Below are positions 36,075-47,081 of a DNA stretch of 64,000 bases, in pieces. The position numbers and the translations under genes are program-made. Origin of the DNA: Shewanella aestuarii. GTDB taxonomy: Bacteria; Pseudomonadota; Gammaproteobacteria; Enterobacterales; Shewanellaceae. Each line of letters begins with the position of its first letter. Positions within the stretch are counted from its first letter, which is position 1. The DNA lies in NCBI RefSeq assembly GCF_014647215.1, contig NZ_BMOT01000013.1:16006-80005 (forward strand). Reading direction: 5' to 3'. The notes beneath the pieces are model-generated. The model was given only the letters and a program-made list of their open reading frames with translations. It had not been told where the DNA came from and ran no database searches.

Positions 36075-36965
36075 ATGATATTTTCTAGGCTAATGATTGC
36101 ATTTTGGTTATCAATTTTGACGTTTAGCGTCCAAGCACAGAATGTCATTCGTATTGAATCTTCACAGTCTGCTGACAATGTTAGTCATTCTTTTTATCAG
36201 GATTTACTGGCTGAAATTATGGCGCAAACCGAAGAGAGTGATGGCAGTGTTAACATTGTTAATCTTGATATGAATGTATCGCAAGCGCGAGGCTTGCAGT
36301 TACTCAACTCAAATGTTCTTGATGTTTTTTGGGCTGGAACAAGTATTGAAAGAGAGCAAAGTTACGGCGCGATAGCCATACCATTAACCGCTGGGTTATT
36401 GGGTATTCGTGTGCCTGTGATCAAAAAGAAAAATTTAGCATTATTTGAAGCGATTACGACTCAAGAACAACTCAAAAAACTGAAAGCATGCCAAGGTTCG
36501 CAATGGCCTGATTCAGATATTTTAGAGTTTAATGGCTATGCTGTGGAGCGCGTGATTAGTTTTAACTTGATGTATTCAATGCTCAAACAAGAACGTTGTG
36601 ATTACTTCCCTCGGGGCTTGAATGAAGTTTATGCAGAACTCGGTGCGCCAACAAATGCTGAGTTTATAGCATTTGAACAGGTATTACTGCGTTATCCTCT
36701 TCCCATGTATTTTTTTGTAAAGAAAGAAAACACTCAACTACAAATACGAATTCATCGCGGATTAACTCAATTCATCGCGAGTGGTCAGTTTGCGCTCTTC
36801 TTACAACAGCATCCGATTACCAAAGATATTTTTCCACTTGAGCGTTTCAGCCATACGCGCATATTCGACTTAGTTAACCCTCAGTTGCCAGCAACTACGC
36901 CAACCAATAATGCTCAACTATGGTGGCGTATTCCTGTTGCTGACAGTGACGCTAAAACTCAATAA
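36075..36965 (+). CDS. Exported hypothetical, binding-protein-like
   Basis: A 296-residue protein with a signal peptide (FSRLMIAFWLSILTFSVQA, cleaved before QNV). The body resembles a family 3 periplasmic binding fold in layout: an initial IRIESSQS strand, a central VLDVFWAG segment, and a later LRYPLPMYFFVKKEN block followed by a C-terminal helix pair, but no ligand motif is clear. A related layout is seen in periplasmic proteins with no transporter. The TTG at 36054 also opens the frame; ATG at 36075 is preferred. No transporter genes adjoin it. Confidence 0.65.
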   Translation: MIFSRLMIAFWLSILTFSVQAQNVIRIESSQSADNVSHSFYQDLLAEIMAQTEESDGSVNIVNLDMNVSQARGLQLLNSNVLDVFWAGTSIEREQSYGAIAIPLTAGLLGIRVPVIKKKNLALFEAITTQEQLKKLKACQGSQWPDSDILEFNGYAVERVISFNLMYSMLKQERCDYFPRGLNEVYAELGAPTNAEFIAFEQVLLRYPLPMYFFVKKENTQLQIRIHRGLTQFIASGQFALFLQQHPITKDIFPLERFSHTRIFDLVNPQLPATTPTNNAQLWWRIPVADSDAKTQ

Positions 36966-37022
36966 CTCATTTTACCGAATATTTGCAGCCGTTCCGAACG
37001 GTCTGTATTAGAAAGTATAAGG

Positions 37023-38843
37023 TTAATCTATTCCTCTAAGTACAGGATAAACTTGATATTGTGCGTCATAGTATGGGCTGCGTTCATAAAACCAACGCAA
37101 CCTTGCTTTGCTATCTTGTGCAAAATTTTTGTCTAGTAATGCTAATTCAAATTCCGCTTTTAGGCTGGAATTTTCGGCCAGCATTTTTACCGCTAATGGT
37201 TCAACGGCATAATCTTCTATGTACTCGGTAAGTGTGAAAATAGTATTGAAGAATCCCCAATAAAATAAAGAGTCTTCAGCTTGTGGTTCAAGTAACAATA
37301 CCGCTAAATCACCTAAAGGTTGTGCAGTACTGACTTTAATGGTTCCCGCGGCTATTGTGGTGTCAATTTGAGTTGAAATCAGTTTAGCGCTCACGGTTTG
37401 GCGACTTTCATAATCGGCTTGACCAAATTGAGGTTGTTCAAATCGATATTGCTCGGCACGAATATTCACAGGTGCGTTTAAGGTACTGACTTCAATACCA
37501 TGTAAAGCTAATTTATCGATCACCGCTTTCCATTGAGCGGGAATGTAATAAGCCGTTGGACGTTTAACCTGAATATCCGCTTTGGTGTTACCGATAACGG
37601 GTAGCGCGGCATATAGTTTAGGCTGACCATTCCAACGAACCACATCTGCGCCGCTAATAGCACTTTTCTCTATACGATAATCAATGCCTTTAAAATCCCA
37701 ATCAGGTTGAGACTCGTTTTGCCAAGTCAAGGTTATTTGCGGGGAATGACGTTGCTGATCTTGTTTGATCGCTGCTGTTAATGATTCGGCATGGTTTGCA
37801 ACCGTTTTTAGTGTTTGTTCTAGCATGACATAAGTCCCTAAAACACGTTGTTTGAAGGGTTTCAAACTGTGATTCTCGATCAAAATTGTCGGTAAATGGC
37901 GCGCATCACCATAACCGTTTGAAAAACGAGGACTTGGGTTCCAATACGAGACACCTTGGCTCATATCGGCATTGTTGTTGGCAAAAATCAGTTTGCCAGG
38001 AATATGATCATGAGCCGTTAGTGCCGATTCCACTTCTGGGCGATAGGTTTCCTCTAGCCAATTAAAAATGCTTGGGCTGTAACCTTGTTTTACGTTATAG
38101 CCAAAGGTGACGTCGTATTGGTAATCAATGCCATCAGTAACATGCACGTCAATATATAAGTCTGGTTGCCACTGGTTGATGGCTTTTAAAAGGTGCTGCA
38201 TTTCTGCAGCATCGGCTTTGGCATAATCACGGTTTAAATTAAGGTTGGTTGCCGTGGTGCGCCACCCCATATTGACCGGGCCACGTTGATTCACACGGTT
38301 ATATTGATTGCTACGCTCATGTGCATCGACCGACAAGATTGGGATAAACAGTAAGTTTACGTTATCGAGTAATGCCTGTTTTGCCCCGAAAGCCATATCC
38401 CGTAATAACATCATGCCAGCATCTTTACCGTCGATTTCACCAGAATGGATCCCTGCCTGAACCAGCACTGTTGCTTTGTTATTTTTACTGAGTTGTTGCG
38501 CTGATGCGGCACCCTCTTTTGAGGCGATAATCATCCAGATGTCTCGACCTTGCGGGCTCTTGCCAATGCTTACTTTCTGCAAGTTTGCACTTTTGCTCAC
38601 TAGTTTATCTAACCATTGGGTGGTTTGAGTGTAATCAGGACTGGTGACATATTCTTGTTGCTCAAATGGCGTCACCCACGGGTGATCATGGCCCACTAAC
38701 AGCGCTTCACTTTTACCTTGCCAGACATGGATGGGTGGCAAAATTGCGTCGTTGATAAATTGATGGTTTGTTGGTGTTTGAGCGAAACTGGCAGAAGAAA
38801 GTATTATTGAAGTAATACAAGTAGATAAAGCAATTAGGCGCAT
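37023..38843 (-). CDS. Secreted M14-family zinc carboxypeptidase
   Basis: A 606-residue exported metallopeptidase. The signal peptide is MRLIALSTCITSIILSSASFA. Zinc ligands are in VQAGIHSGEIDGKD (His and Glu of HxxE) near residue 130 and DLYIDVHVTDG (third His) near 240. The C-terminal 250 residues form additional beta-rich domains of unknown role. The frame extends to 38921, but the ATG at 38843 has AAGAGAG upstream and begins the signal peptide. Peptidase family is firm; substrate is unknown. A secreted protein such as this could be a type II secretion client, which is inference only. Confidence 0.88.
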   Translation of the reverse strand: MRLIALSTCITSIILSSASFAQTPTNHQFINDAILPPIHVWQGKSEALLVGHDHPWVTPFEQQEYVTSPDYTQTTQWLDKLVSKSANLQKVSIGKSPQGRDIWMIIASKEGAASAQQLSKNNKATVLVQAGIHSGEIDGKDAGMMLLRDMAFGAKQALLDNVNLLFIPILSVDAHERSNQYNRVNQRGPVNMGWRTTATNLNLNRDYAKADAAEMQHLLKAINQWQPDLYIDVHVTDGIDYQYDVTFGYNVKQGYSPSIFNWLEETYRPEVESALTAHDHIPGKLIFANNNADMSQGVSYWNPSPRFSNGYGDARHLPTILIENHSLKPFKQRVLGTYVMLEQTLKTVANHAESLTAAIKQDQQRHSPQITLTWQNESQPDWDFKGIDYRIEKSAISGADVVRWNGQPKLYAALPVIGNTKADIQVKRPTAYYIPAQWKAVIDKLALHGIEVSTLNAPVNIRAEQYRFEQPQFGQADYESRQTVSAKLISTQIDTTIAAGTIKVSTAQPLGDLAVLLLEPQAEDSLFYWGFFNTIFTLTEYIEDYAVEPLAVKMLAENSSLKAEFELALLDKNFAQDSKARLRWFYERSPYYDAQYQVYPVLRGID

Positions 38844-39028
38844 GATGGCTCTCTTAATATTATTATTATTAGGTTGATTTGAAAGAGGTAATGAACGACT
38901 CATAATAGCAATGTTTTGCATCGAAAGAAGCGGATTTAAAGACTTGTTACAAACTAGGGCTTTAGTTAATGTTTTTAATGTAAAGTGTTAAGTGTTGCAG
39001 CCTATTAAACTGGTAGAGATCGATTGCA

Positions 39029-39057
39029 TAAAAAAAGCCCTAACAGAGTTAGGGCTT
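39029..39057 (-). terminator. Terminator after pckA
   Basis: AAGCCCTAAC (39035-39044) and GTTAGGGCTT (39048-39057) form a perfect ten-pair stem with an AGA loop. The A run at 39029-39036 becomes the T tail on the minus strand. Confidence 0.93.
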
Positions 39058-39093
39058 ATAAACGGTTAAAATGTTGCCTTAAAGCAAGGGGAG

Positions 39094-40635
39094 TTAAGCT
39101 TTAGGGCCTGCATTTTTAATCGCGTCTGAAACATCATACTTGACAAAGTTTGCCGCAAATTCTTGTGCAATTTGCTGAGCGTACTTGTTGTATTCAGCTT
39201 TATCAGCCCACGTGTTTACTGGGTTAAGTAATTTGCTGTCAACGCCAGTCACTGCAACAGGGACATCTAAGTTCAACTTATCAATATGCACAGTTTCAAC
39301 GTCTTTTAATTCGCCACTCACAATAGCATCAACGATTGCGCGAGTTGTGGGAATGTCAAAACGCTTACCCACACCGTGAGGGCCGCCAGTCCAGCCAGTG
39401 TTAACTAGGTAAACACGGCTGCCAAAAGACTCAATACGCTTCATTAATAATTCAGCGTACACGCCAGCTGGGCGAGGGAAGAATGGTGCACCAAAACAGG
39501 TTGAGAAGGTAGATTGAATTGCGGCAGTTGAGCCCATTTCAGTCGAACCTACTTTAGCGGTATAACCAGATAAGAAATGGTATGCAGCCTGTTCTTTATT
39601 AAGTATCGAAACCGGTGGCAATACACCTGAAACGTCACAGGTTAAAAACACCACAGAGTTTGGTTCTGCACCGCGGTTTTCTTCTTTACGCTGGGCGATA
39701 TGCTCAAGTGGGTAAGCTGCGCGGCTGTTTTCGGTTAGGCTTGTGTCGGTATAATCAGGTAAACGTTGAGCATCTAGCACGACGTTTTCAAGCACAGTAC
39801 CGAAACGAATCGCATCCCAAATTACAGGTTCGTTCTTTTGGCTTAGATCGATACATTTAGCGTAGCAGCCGCCTTCGATGTTAAATACACCGCCTGGTGC
39901 CCAGCCATGTTCGTCATCGCCAATTAAGAAACGCTTTGGATCGGCTGATAAGGTTGTTTTACCTGTACCTGATAAACCGAAGAATAACGTTGTATCACCA
40001 TCATGTCCTACGTTTGCAGAGCAATGCATTGGTAACACGCCTTTGGCAGGTAAAAGGAAGTTCTGCACTGAGAACATCGACTTTTTCATTTCGCCTGCGT
40101 ATTTAAGGCCCGCTAACAATACTTTACGTTCTGCAAAATTCAGAATTACCGTAGCTTCAGAATTGGTACCATCACGCTCAGGTACACAAACAAAACCCGG
40201 CGCATTAATTATTTGCCAAACATCTTTGTTGCCACGGTTGAAGGTTTCTGGAGTAATAAATAAGTTACGTGCAAAAATTTGGTGCCATGCATATTCAGTG
40301 GTGACTTTAATCGGTAAATAATGGTCATCATCTGCGCCAACTTCTAATTCAGACATAAATAACTCTTTGTCTGCTAAGTAAGCTTCTACACGTCCCCATA
40401 ATGCATCAAATTTTCCAGCATCAAATGGGCGGTTTACATTACCCCATTCGATTTCGCTTTCGGAACCTGATTCTTTAACAATAAAACGATCATTCGGGGA
40501 ACGTCCTGTTCTTTCGCCCGTTTTTGCCACTAATGCACCGTTTGCGGTAAGTTGACCTTCTCCACGAAGAAGCGCAATTTCTACAAGTTGAGCTGTTGTC
40601 GGATTAAGGTGAACGCGGTTTGATACATCCGCCAT
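39094..40635 (-). CDS. pckA: Phosphoenolpyruvate carboxykinase (ATP)
   Basis: A 513-residue ATP-dependent enzyme converting oxaloacetate to phosphoenolpyruvate and CO2, the entry step of gluconeogenesis. The kinase-1a motif is [14 protein letters not shown] near residue 227, followed by IGDDEHGW and the Mg/Mn-binding EGGCYAK region. The RSPNDRFIV and [15 protein letters not shown] segments are conserved. A TTG-initiated extension to 40650 exists, but TTGGAG is itself the ribosome-binding site for the ATG at 40635. Confidence 0.96.
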   Translation of the reverse strand: MADVSNRVHLNPTTAQLVEIALLRGEGQLTANGALVAKTGERTGRSPNDRFIVKESGSESEIEWGNVNRPFDAGKFDALWGRVEAYLADKELFMSELEVGADDDHYLPIKVTTEYAWHQIFARNLFITPETFNRGNKDVWQIINAPGFVCVPERDGTNSEATVILNFAERKVLLAGLKYAGEMKKSMFSVQNFLLPAKGVLPMHCSANVGHDGDTTLFFGLSGTGKTTLSADPKRFLIGDDEHGWAPGGVFNIEGGCYAKCIDLSQKNEPVIWDAIRFGTVLENVVLDAQRLPDYTDTSLTENSRAAYPLEHIAQRKEENRGAEPNSVVFLTCDVSGVLPPVSILNKEQAAYHFLSGYTAKVGSTEMGSTAAIQSTFSTCFGAPFFPRPAGVYAELLMKRIESFGSRVYLVNTGWTGGPHGVGKRFDIPTTRAIVDAIVSGELKDVETVHIDKLNLDVPVAVTGVDSKLLNPVNTWADKAEYNKYAQQIAQEFAANFVKYDVSDAIKNAGPKA

Positions 40636-40835
40636 AGTGTAAATCTCCAAGTTTATAGGTCGTTTTCGCTCTAAAGCTTCAAAAAGAGGTTTTCTGAAAG
40701 ACTATTATTATTGGCCAAGCCTGTATGTCGTTCAGTAACTCGATTGTAACTTATGTTAGGGGCTGGGTAACGAACAGTTTGGTAATTTTTTTGAAAGTTT
40801 TTCGGGTTTATCTGTTTTTTGTTGCGAACAAAGAC

Positions 40836-40862
40836 AAAAAAGGCGCTTAAAGCGCCTTTTTT
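40836..40862 (-). terminator. Terminator after hslO
   Basis: A GGCGC/GCGCC stem flanked by AAAAAA on the left and TTTTTT on the right. It works on either strand; the gene it follows is hslO on the minus strand. Confidence 0.9.
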
Positions 40863-40898
40863 CATGAAACCCTTACAGGGTTGTGTAACGTTGTAAGA

Positions 40899-41759
40899 TT
40901 ATTGAGCGGTATCGTTGCTTGGACTAATCGCATAAATGGAGGCGATGTCGATGCCATCGAAGGTGTACATGACAGAGCAATATTCGCAGCCCATTTCAAT
41001 TTTACCTTCTTCCGCCAAAATTTGTTCCACTTCTGCTTGTGAAATGGTGCGGATAGCCGCGGCACTGCGTTCGCGTGAACAACTGCACTTAAAGGTGACG
41101 TCAACAGGATCAAATAACCGTACTTGCTCTTGGTGATACAGGCGATGCAGAACTTGCTCAGCGTCTAAGGTATATAACTCTTCAGCTTTAATCGTGGCAG
41201 TTAGGGTAGATAAATGCTCGTAATCTTCATTTTTTGCAGATTTCGACGGTAAAACTTGTAATAACATGCCTGCAGCTTGTTTTCCGTTAGCAAATAGTTG
41301 AATTTGCGTAGGTAACTGCTCAGATTGATTGAAATACTCTTCTAAACAGGCAGCAAGATTTGGGTGGTCTAATGACACAATACCTTGGTAACGTTCACCT
41401 TCATCAGGTGTTAGCGTGATCACCATGTAACCTTTACCTAGCATTTGTTGCAAACTGGCATCGTCAGCAATTGCACCATCCCAACGTGAAACGCCGCGCA
41501 TAACTTGCTTGTTGTTACCGTTGATTACGGCAAGTGATACCGGGCCATCACCTTGTAGCTGCACGCTAATATCTCCGGTAAATTTGATGGTTGCGGTCAG
41601 TAATGACGTGGCTGCCATTAATTCACCTAATAAGTGTTGAACCGCTAATGGATAATCATGAGCAGATAGCACTTGTTGATAACAGTCTTGAAGTTGAACA
41701 ACTTCGCCACGAACATCTGCATCATCAAACAAATAGCGGTGTAACATATCGTGAGTCAT
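40899..41759 (-). CDS. hslO: Redox-regulated chaperone Hsp33
   Basis: A 286-residue cytosolic holdase activated by oxidation. The redox switch is complete: CSC followed by SRERS near residue 228 and CEYC near residue 261, the zinc-binding CxC and CxxC pairs. N-terminal [20 protein letters not shown] is typical. It starts 44 bases after hslR ends, giving an hslR-hslO operon as in enterobacteria. Confidence 0.96.
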   Translation of the reverse strand: MTHDMLHRYLFDDADVRGEVVQLQDCYQQVLSAHDYPLAVQHLLGELMAATSLLTATIKFTGDISVQLQGDGPVSLAVINGNNKQVMRGVSRWDGAIADDASLQQMLGKGYMVITLTPDEGERYQGIVSLDHPNLAACLEEYFNQSEQLPTQIQLFANGKQAAGMLLQVLPSKSAKNEDYEHLSTLTATIKAEELYTLDAEQVLHRLYHQEQVRLFDPVDVTFKCSCSRERSAAAIRTISQAEVEQILAEEGKIEMGCEYCSVMYTFDGIDIASIYAISPSNDTAQ

Positions 41760-41803
41760 AACGTGTCTCTTCTATAAATCGATGGTTGAAATATCGATGA
41801 ATT

Positions 41804-42202
41804 CTATAAGTCTTTAAAACGCAAAAGTTGTCTGCGCTGTTTTTTATCCGGCTTATGCTCTGGCGCCGGATTATTCAATATATTTAGTCGTCTGGCTTCG
41901 GCATTAAATTCACGTTTAGTGATACTTTGCTCAGTTTCTTGGTAAAGTGTCTGCGCTATCGCCGCACTTTGGCGCTGCTCTGATAACTTGGTAATAATCA
42001 CTTCGCGATCATCATGCCCTTGGCGTATACGAATTTTGGCACCCAGTTCAGCGTTTTTACTGGATTTACTACGCTGACCGTTATAGTGCACTTTACCGCC
42101 ATTAATCATGTCTTTGGCTAACGCACGAGTCTTATAAAAACGGGCTGCCCACAGCCATTTATCAAGTCTGACAGAGGTTTTATCTGGATTATCAATTTTC
42201 AA
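41804..42202 (-). CDS. hslR: Ribosome-associated heat shock protein Hsp15
   Basis: A 132-residue S4-domain RNA-binding protein that rescues stalled free 50S subunits carrying peptidyl-tRNA. VRLDKWLWAARFYKTRALAK and INGGKVHYNG are the S4 core, followed by a basic C-terminal tail (KKQRRQLLRFKDL). Standard length. A 253-base gap to gspC on the other strand presumably contains both promoters; nothing else is seen there. Confidence 0.94.
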   Translation of the reverse strand: MKIDNPDKTSVRLDKWLWAARFYKTRALAKDMINGGKVHYNGQRSKSSKNAELGAKIRIRQGHDDREVIITKLSEQRQSAAIAQTLYQETEQSITKREFNAEARRLNILNNPAPEHKPDKKQRRQLLRFKDL

Positions 42203-42455
42203 AATACCCCCAAAACAGGACAGAGTTCACAAGCTGAGTCATTTTACCGTCATTTCAATAAAGTATCATTGTAAAAAGAGGCACCCCTCACAACCTTTTC
42301 AGGCGCGCAAAGTTAGCATATTTTGCTGTATTTCGCCAATTGATCTGCTCTGGGCTTGTTGCTGATTGCAGTGTAGGTTAGCATGAGTAGCTATTGCTAA
42401 ATTAACAACATAAACAGAGGCCTGTACTGTAAAGGTATAGAGGGTCCACAAGACT

Positions 42456-43370
42456 ATGGATTTATTAGATAAACTGATCTCCAAAGCGGCGATTATTCCG
42501 CATAAGCAAGTGAGTAATGCCGTTTTTTGGGTGGGTCTGATTGTTGCGTTGCTGCTTGCGGCGCAAATCACATGGAAGTTAATGCCTATGTCTGATAACC
42601 AGGCTACATGGCAACCATCCCCCATTTCCTCTACCGCCGCTAAACAGGTGGAGCTTGATGCTGTGCGCGATTTACTGTTGTTCGGTAAGCATGATGCCGG
42701 TGCCACTAAGCCCAAAGTTGAAGTGGTTGAACAAATTACCGACGCGCCTAAAACAAACTTATCTATTCAGTTAACGGGTGTGGTTGCCTCTACAGCAGAA
42801 CAAAACGGGCTGGCGATCATTGAGTCTAGCGGCAGCCAAGAAACGTATAGCCTTGGTGATAAAATTAAAGGCACTTCTGCGTCACTAAAAGAGGTGTATG
42901 CCGACCGAATTATTATTACCAATGCAGGACGTTACGAAACCTTAATGTTGGATGGCTTAAAGTACATCACTCAAAGCGAAGTAAACCAACAGCTTCAACA
43001 AGCTAAAAGCAATCAACGTAATGTTCAGCAAGTGGATCGCCGCAATAGTGAGTTTTCAACCGAACTGGCTAACTCACGCGAAGAGTTATTGGCCGATCCC
43101 AGTAAAATTACTGATTTTATCGCTATATCACCAGTGCAAAAAGACGGTGAGGTGGCTGGTTATCGTTTAAATCCGGGTAAAGATGCCGCACTGTTTAAGC
43201 AGGCGGGTTTTCAACCTAGCGATTTGGCGAAATCAATTAATGGATTTGATTTGACCGATATGGGTCAAGCATTAGAAGTGATGGCGCAATTGCCAGAGTT
43301 AACCGAAATGTCAGTTATGGTTGAACGCGAAGGGCAATTGGTCGAAATCATGTTTAGTTTGCCAGAATAA
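42456..43370 (+). CDS. gspC: Type II secretion protein GspC
   Basis: A 304-residue bitopic inner-membrane protein. It has a short cytoplasmic N-terminus, a membrane segment at about residues 24-45 (VFWVGLIVALLLAAQITW), the periplasmic homology region around residues 100-170 (TNLSIQLTGVVAS and YSLGDKI), and a C-terminal PDZ domain (about 215-304). It links the inner-membrane platform to the secretin. First gene of a twelve-gene gspC-N operon. Confidence 0.94.
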   Translation: MDLLDKLISKAAIIPHKQVSNAVFWVGLIVALLLAAQITWKLMPMSDNQATWQPSPISSTAAKQVELDAVRDLLLFGKHDAGATKPKVEVVEQITDAPKTNLSIQLTGVVASTAEQNGLAIIESSGSQETYSLGDKIKGTSASLKEVYADRIIITNAGRYETLMLDGLKYITQSEVNQQLQQAKSNQRNVQQVDRRNSEFSTELANSREELLADPSKITDFIAISPVQKDGEVAGYRLNPGKDAALFKQAGFQPSDLAKSINGFDLTDMGQALEVMAQLPELTEMSVMVEREGQLVEIMFSLPE

Positions 43371-43396
43371 GTAGTGGCATTAGGGGAATAACAAGA

Positions 43397-45532
43397 ATGA
43401 ATAATAAAGGACTTCGACACAAGATTTTTGCTGGCATGCTAGCGGGTGCTGCAATGCTTGCTTCTCATGGCGCTTGGTCGGAACAATATGCTGCTAATTT
43501 TAAAGGCACAGACATTCAAGAGTTTATCAATATTGTTGGTAAAAATCTTAATAAAACCATCATAGTTGATCCCACAGTACGCGGTAAAATTAACGTCCGC
43601 AGTTATGATTTATTGAGTGATGAACAGTACTACCAATTCTTTTTGAATGTATTACAAGTTTATGGTTATGCCGTGGTTGAAATGGAAAACCAGGTCATTA
43701 AAGTTATTAAAGATAAAGATGCCAAAACCGCAGCAATTAGAGTCGCTGATGACTCATCTCCTGGATTAGGGGATGAAATGGTGACCCGTATCGTCGCGCT
43801 GTATAACACCGAAGCCAAACAATTGGCTCCACTGTTACGTCAGTTAAACGATAATGCTGGTGGCGGTAACGTTGTGAACTACGACCCATCGAACGTATTA
43901 ATGATTTCAGGTCGCGCCGCCGTTGTGAACAAGCTGGTTGATATTGTCCGTCGTGTTGATAAGCAAGGTGACACAGCGGTCCAAGTTGTTTCGTTAGAAT
44001 TTGCGTCAGCGGGTGAAATTGTTCGTATTATTGATACGCTTTATCGTTCAAGTGCCAACCAAGCACAATTGCCTGGCCAAGCGCCAAAAGTGGTTGCTGA
44101 TGAACGTATTAATGCGGTGGTTGTGAGTGGTGATGAGAAAAGCCGTCAACGTGTTGTTGAGTTAATCAAACGTCTTGATGCTGAGCAAGCCAATACGGGC
44201 AACACTAAAGTACGTTATCTACGCTATGCCAAAGCAGAGGATTTAGTTGAAGTATTAACTGGATTTGCTCAAAACCTGCAAAGTGACAAAGACGGCGCAC
44301 AGCAACAAGGTGGCAGTAAGCGCCGCAACGAAATTAATATCATGGCTCACCCAGATACTAACGCGCTGGTCATTAGTGCTGAACCAGACCAATTGCGTAC
44401 CATCGAAAATGTGATTAGTCAGCTAGATATTCGCCGTGCACAAGTATTAGTTGAAGCGATTATTGTTGAAGTCGCAGAGGGTGATGATGTTGGCTTTGGC
44501 ATTCAATGGGCGACCGAAGCCGGTGGTGCCACTCAGTTTAATAACCTAGGCCCAACCATTGGTGAAATTGGTGCCGGTGTGTGGAATGCGCGCGATCAAA
44601 AAGCCTCGCAATCTTGTAGTGGTGCTGGCGATAATAAAGAGTGTACCGATAATCCAGATACCCCGGGCGATATCACTTTACTCGCGCAAGCATTAGGCAA
44701 AGTGAATGGCATGGCATGGGGTGTAGCAATGGGGGATTTTGGTGCTTTGATCCAAGCGGTATCAAGCGACACTAATTCAAACGTTTTAGCAACACCTTCG
44801 ATTACTACACTTGATAACCAAGAAGCGTCATTTATTGTGGGTGATGAAGTCCCCATTTTAACTGGTAGCCAAAACTCAAGTAACGGTAACTCCAACCCAT
44901 TCCAAACCGTTGAACGTAAAGAAGTGGGTGTAAAACTGAAAGTGGTACCTCAAATTAACGAGGGCAGTTCAGTTAAGTTAACCATTGAGCAAGAGGTGTC
45001 AGGTATCAACGGTAAAACCGGTGTTGACGTTACCTTTGCAACTCGTCGTTTAACCACAACCGTAATGGCTGATTCAGGGCAAATTGTAGTGTTAGGCGGT
45101 TTGATTAACGAAGAAGTTCAAGAAAGTGTCCAAAAAGTGCCATTTTTAGGTGATATTCCGGTAATTGGTCATCTATTTAAGTCATCTTCTAGCGGTAAGA
45201 AAAAGAAAAACTTAATGATCTTCATTAAGCCAACTATTATCCGCGATGGTATTACGATGGAAGGTATTGCTGGTCGTAAATATAATTACTTCAGAGCTCT
45301 ACAACTTGATCAGCAAGAAAGAGGGATTAATTTAATGCCTAATTCTCAAGTGCCAGTGTTGGAAGAGTGGGATCAAGAAGCTTATTTACCAGCCGAAGTG
45401 AATGAAGTGCTTGAGCGTTACAAAAATGGTGATGGCTTAGAGACTAAGATGCGCCAAACAGATTCAACGCTAAAGAGCATCAGTGACAACAAGCAAGTTG
45501 ACACCAATGACAGTGAGAATACCAATGACTGA
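43397..45532 (+). CDS. gspD: Type II secretion secretin GspD
   Basis: A 711-residue outer-membrane secretin. A signal peptide (ending near HGAWSE) precedes the N0 domain and three N-type repeats (to about residue 320), then the secretin domain with [18 protein letters not shown] and [11 protein letters not shown] near residues 578-615. An S-domain-like C-terminal segment of about 80 residues follows. A short insert with [10 protein letters not shown] lies in the secretin domain at about residues 403-411. It forms the multimeric channel for folded exoproteins. Confidence 0.95.
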   Translation: MNNKGLRHKIFAGMLAGAAMLASHGAWSEQYAANFKGTDIQEFINIVGKNLNKTIIVDPTVRGKINVRSYDLLSDEQYYQFFLNVLQVYGYAVVEMENQVIKVIKDKDAKTAAIRVADDSSPGLGDEMVTRIVALYNTEAKQLAPLLRQLNDNAGGGNVVNYDPSNVLMISGRAAVVNKLVDIVRRVDKQGDTAVQVVSLEFASAGEIVRIIDTLYRSSANQAQLPGQAPKVVADERINAVVVSGDEKSRQRVVELIKRLDAEQANTGNTKVRYLRYAKAEDLVEVLTGFAQNLQSDKDGAQQQGGSKRRNEINIMAHPDTNALVISAEPDQLRTIENVISQLDIRRAQVLVEAIIVEVAEGDDVGFGIQWATEAGGATQFNNLGPTIGEIGAGVWNARDQKASQSCSGAGDNKECTDNPDTPGDITLLAQALGKVNGMAWGVAMGDFGALIQAVSSDTNSNVLATPSITTLDNQEASFIVGDEVPILTGSQNSSNGNSNPFQTVERKEVGVKLKVVPQINEGSSVKLTIEQEVSGINGKTGVDVTFATRRLTTTVMADSGQIVVLGGLINEEVQESVQKVPFLGDIPVIGHLFKSSSSGKKKKNLMIFIKPTIIRDGITMEGIAGRKYNYFRALQLDQQERGINLMPNSQVPVLEEWDQEAYLPAEVNEVLERYKNGDGLETKMRQTDSTLKSISDNKQVDTNDSENTND

Positions 45533-47078
45533 TAGCGCGATTGACCCACTCGTGCTGGCCTCACAAGAGTTAGCGCTAGAAGTGGAAGGCGATGAGGTGT
45601 TTCGCTCTAACAGTAAAGAGCGACTGCCATTTACGTTCGCACATCGGTTTCAGTTAGTGCTTGCCCAAGAAAATGAGCAATTGTCGTTGTTTTATACAGA
45701 AGCAACGCCGATTGAAGCTATGCTTGAAGTTCGTCGCTACACAGGTAAAGACTTACCTTTGTTTAAGTTGGAAAAGACGGCTTTTGAAGCCAAGCTGACT
45801 AAAGCGTATCAAGCGAATTCATCAGAAGCGCAGCAGCTAATGGAAGACATTGGCAATGAAATGGATTTATTCACCCTCGCTGAAGAATTACCGCAAACAG
45901 AAGACTTGTTAGAAGGTGATGATGATGCGCCAATCATTAAATTGATTAACGCTTTATTATCGGAAGCGATTAAAGAAGAAGCCTCAGATATTCACGTCGA
46001 AACCTATGAGAAACAGCTTATTGTGCGTTTCCGTATCGACGGTGTATTAAAAGAAGTGCTGAAACCGAATCGTAAATTATCATCTTTATTGGTCTCACGT
46101 ATCAAAGTTATGGCGCGCCTCGATATCGCCGAAAAACGCGTACCACAGGATGGCCGTATTTCGTTGCGTATCGCTGGCCGAGCAGTGGATGTGCGGGTGT
46201 CGACCATGCCATCGAGCCATGGCGAACGCGTGGTAATGCGTCTACTGGATAAAAATACCGGTAACCTAGATTTACAGCAATTGGGTATGACCCCAAGCAT
46301 TCGTGAAACCTTCGATCAACTTATTCGTAAACCCCACGGAATTATTTTGGTGACCGGACCAACAGGTTCAGGTAAAAGTACCACCTTATATGCCGGGTTA
46401 ACTGAAATTAACTCTAAAGATACCAATATTTTAACGGTGGAAGATCCGATTGAATATGAACTTGAGGGCATTGGGCAAACTCAAGTAAATACCAAAGTGG
46501 ATATGACCTTCGCTAGAGGGTTACGGGCAATATTACGTCAAGATCCTGATGTGGTAATGATCGGAGAAATTCGTGATTTAGAAACGGCTCAAATTGCTGT
46601 TCAAGCCTCATTAACTGGCCATTTAGTGATATCTACTCTACATACTAATACCGCATCGGGTGCTATCACGCGTTTACAAGATATGGGTGTTGAACCTTTT
46701 CTTGTGTCTTCGAGTTTATTAGGGGTGTTAGCACAACGACTTATTCGTACCCTGTGTCCCAAATGTAAAGAAGCCCATGAGCCTGATGATCGTGAGCGAG
46801 AGCTGTTAGGCATTACCGCGAATGACACCCGAGTGATATATCGCGCTAAAGGGTGTAAATTCTGTGGTGAGAATGGCTATCGTGGTCGAACCGGTATTCA
46901 CGAATTGTTGGTGGTTGATGACAATGTGCGTGAGCTGATACACGGTGGCCGAGGTGAGTTAGCGATTGAAAAATATGTGCGCAAGGCGATCCCAAGTATT
47001 CGTCACGATGGAATGAGTAAAGTTCTTGCTGGCGTAACGACACTTGAAGAAGTGCTACGCGTGACTCGCGAGGAATAA
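45525..47078 (+). CDS. gspE: Type II secretion ATPase GspE
   Basis: A 517-residue cytoplasmic ATPase powering pseudopilus assembly. Walker A is GPTGSGKST near residue 285, followed by [11 protein letters not shown] and the Walker B-like [17 protein letters not shown] zinc site of two CxxC pairs, CPKC near 415 and CKFC near 444, is characteristic of GspE. The longer frame begins at 45483 in gspD; ATG at 45525 overlaps the gspD stop by 8 bases, which is the usual arrangement. Confidence 0.95.
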   Translation: MTDSAIDPLVLASQELALEVEGDEVFRSNSKERLPFTFAHRFQLVLAQENEQLSLFYTEATPIEAMLEVRRYTGKDLPLFKLEKTAFEAKLTKAYQANSSEAQQLMEDIGNEMDLFTLAEELPQTEDLLEGDDDAPIIKLINALLSEAIKEEASDIHVETYEKQLIVRFRIDGVLKEVLKPNRKLSSLLVSRIKVMARLDIAEKRVPQDGRISLRIAGRAVDVRVSTMPSSHGERVVMRLLDKNTGNLDLQQLGMTPSIRETFDQLIRKPHGIILVTGPTGSGKSTTLYAGLTEINSKDTNILTVEDPIEYELEGIGQTQVNTKVDMTFARGLRAILRQDPDVVMIGEIRDLETAQIAVQASLTGHLVISTLHTNTASGAITRLQDMGVEPFLVSSSLLGVLAQRLIRTLCPKCKEAHEPDDRERELLGITANDTRVIYRAKGCKFCGENGYRGRTGIHELLVVDDNVRELIHGGRGELAIEKYVRKAIPSIRHDGMSKVLAGVTTLEEVLRVTREE

Positions 47079-47081
47079 TCA

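Noticed and set aside
42299..42715. A 138-codon minus-strand frame over the gspC start
   Set aside because: It is antisense to the confidently assigned gspC and to its promoter region, with no recognisable domain.
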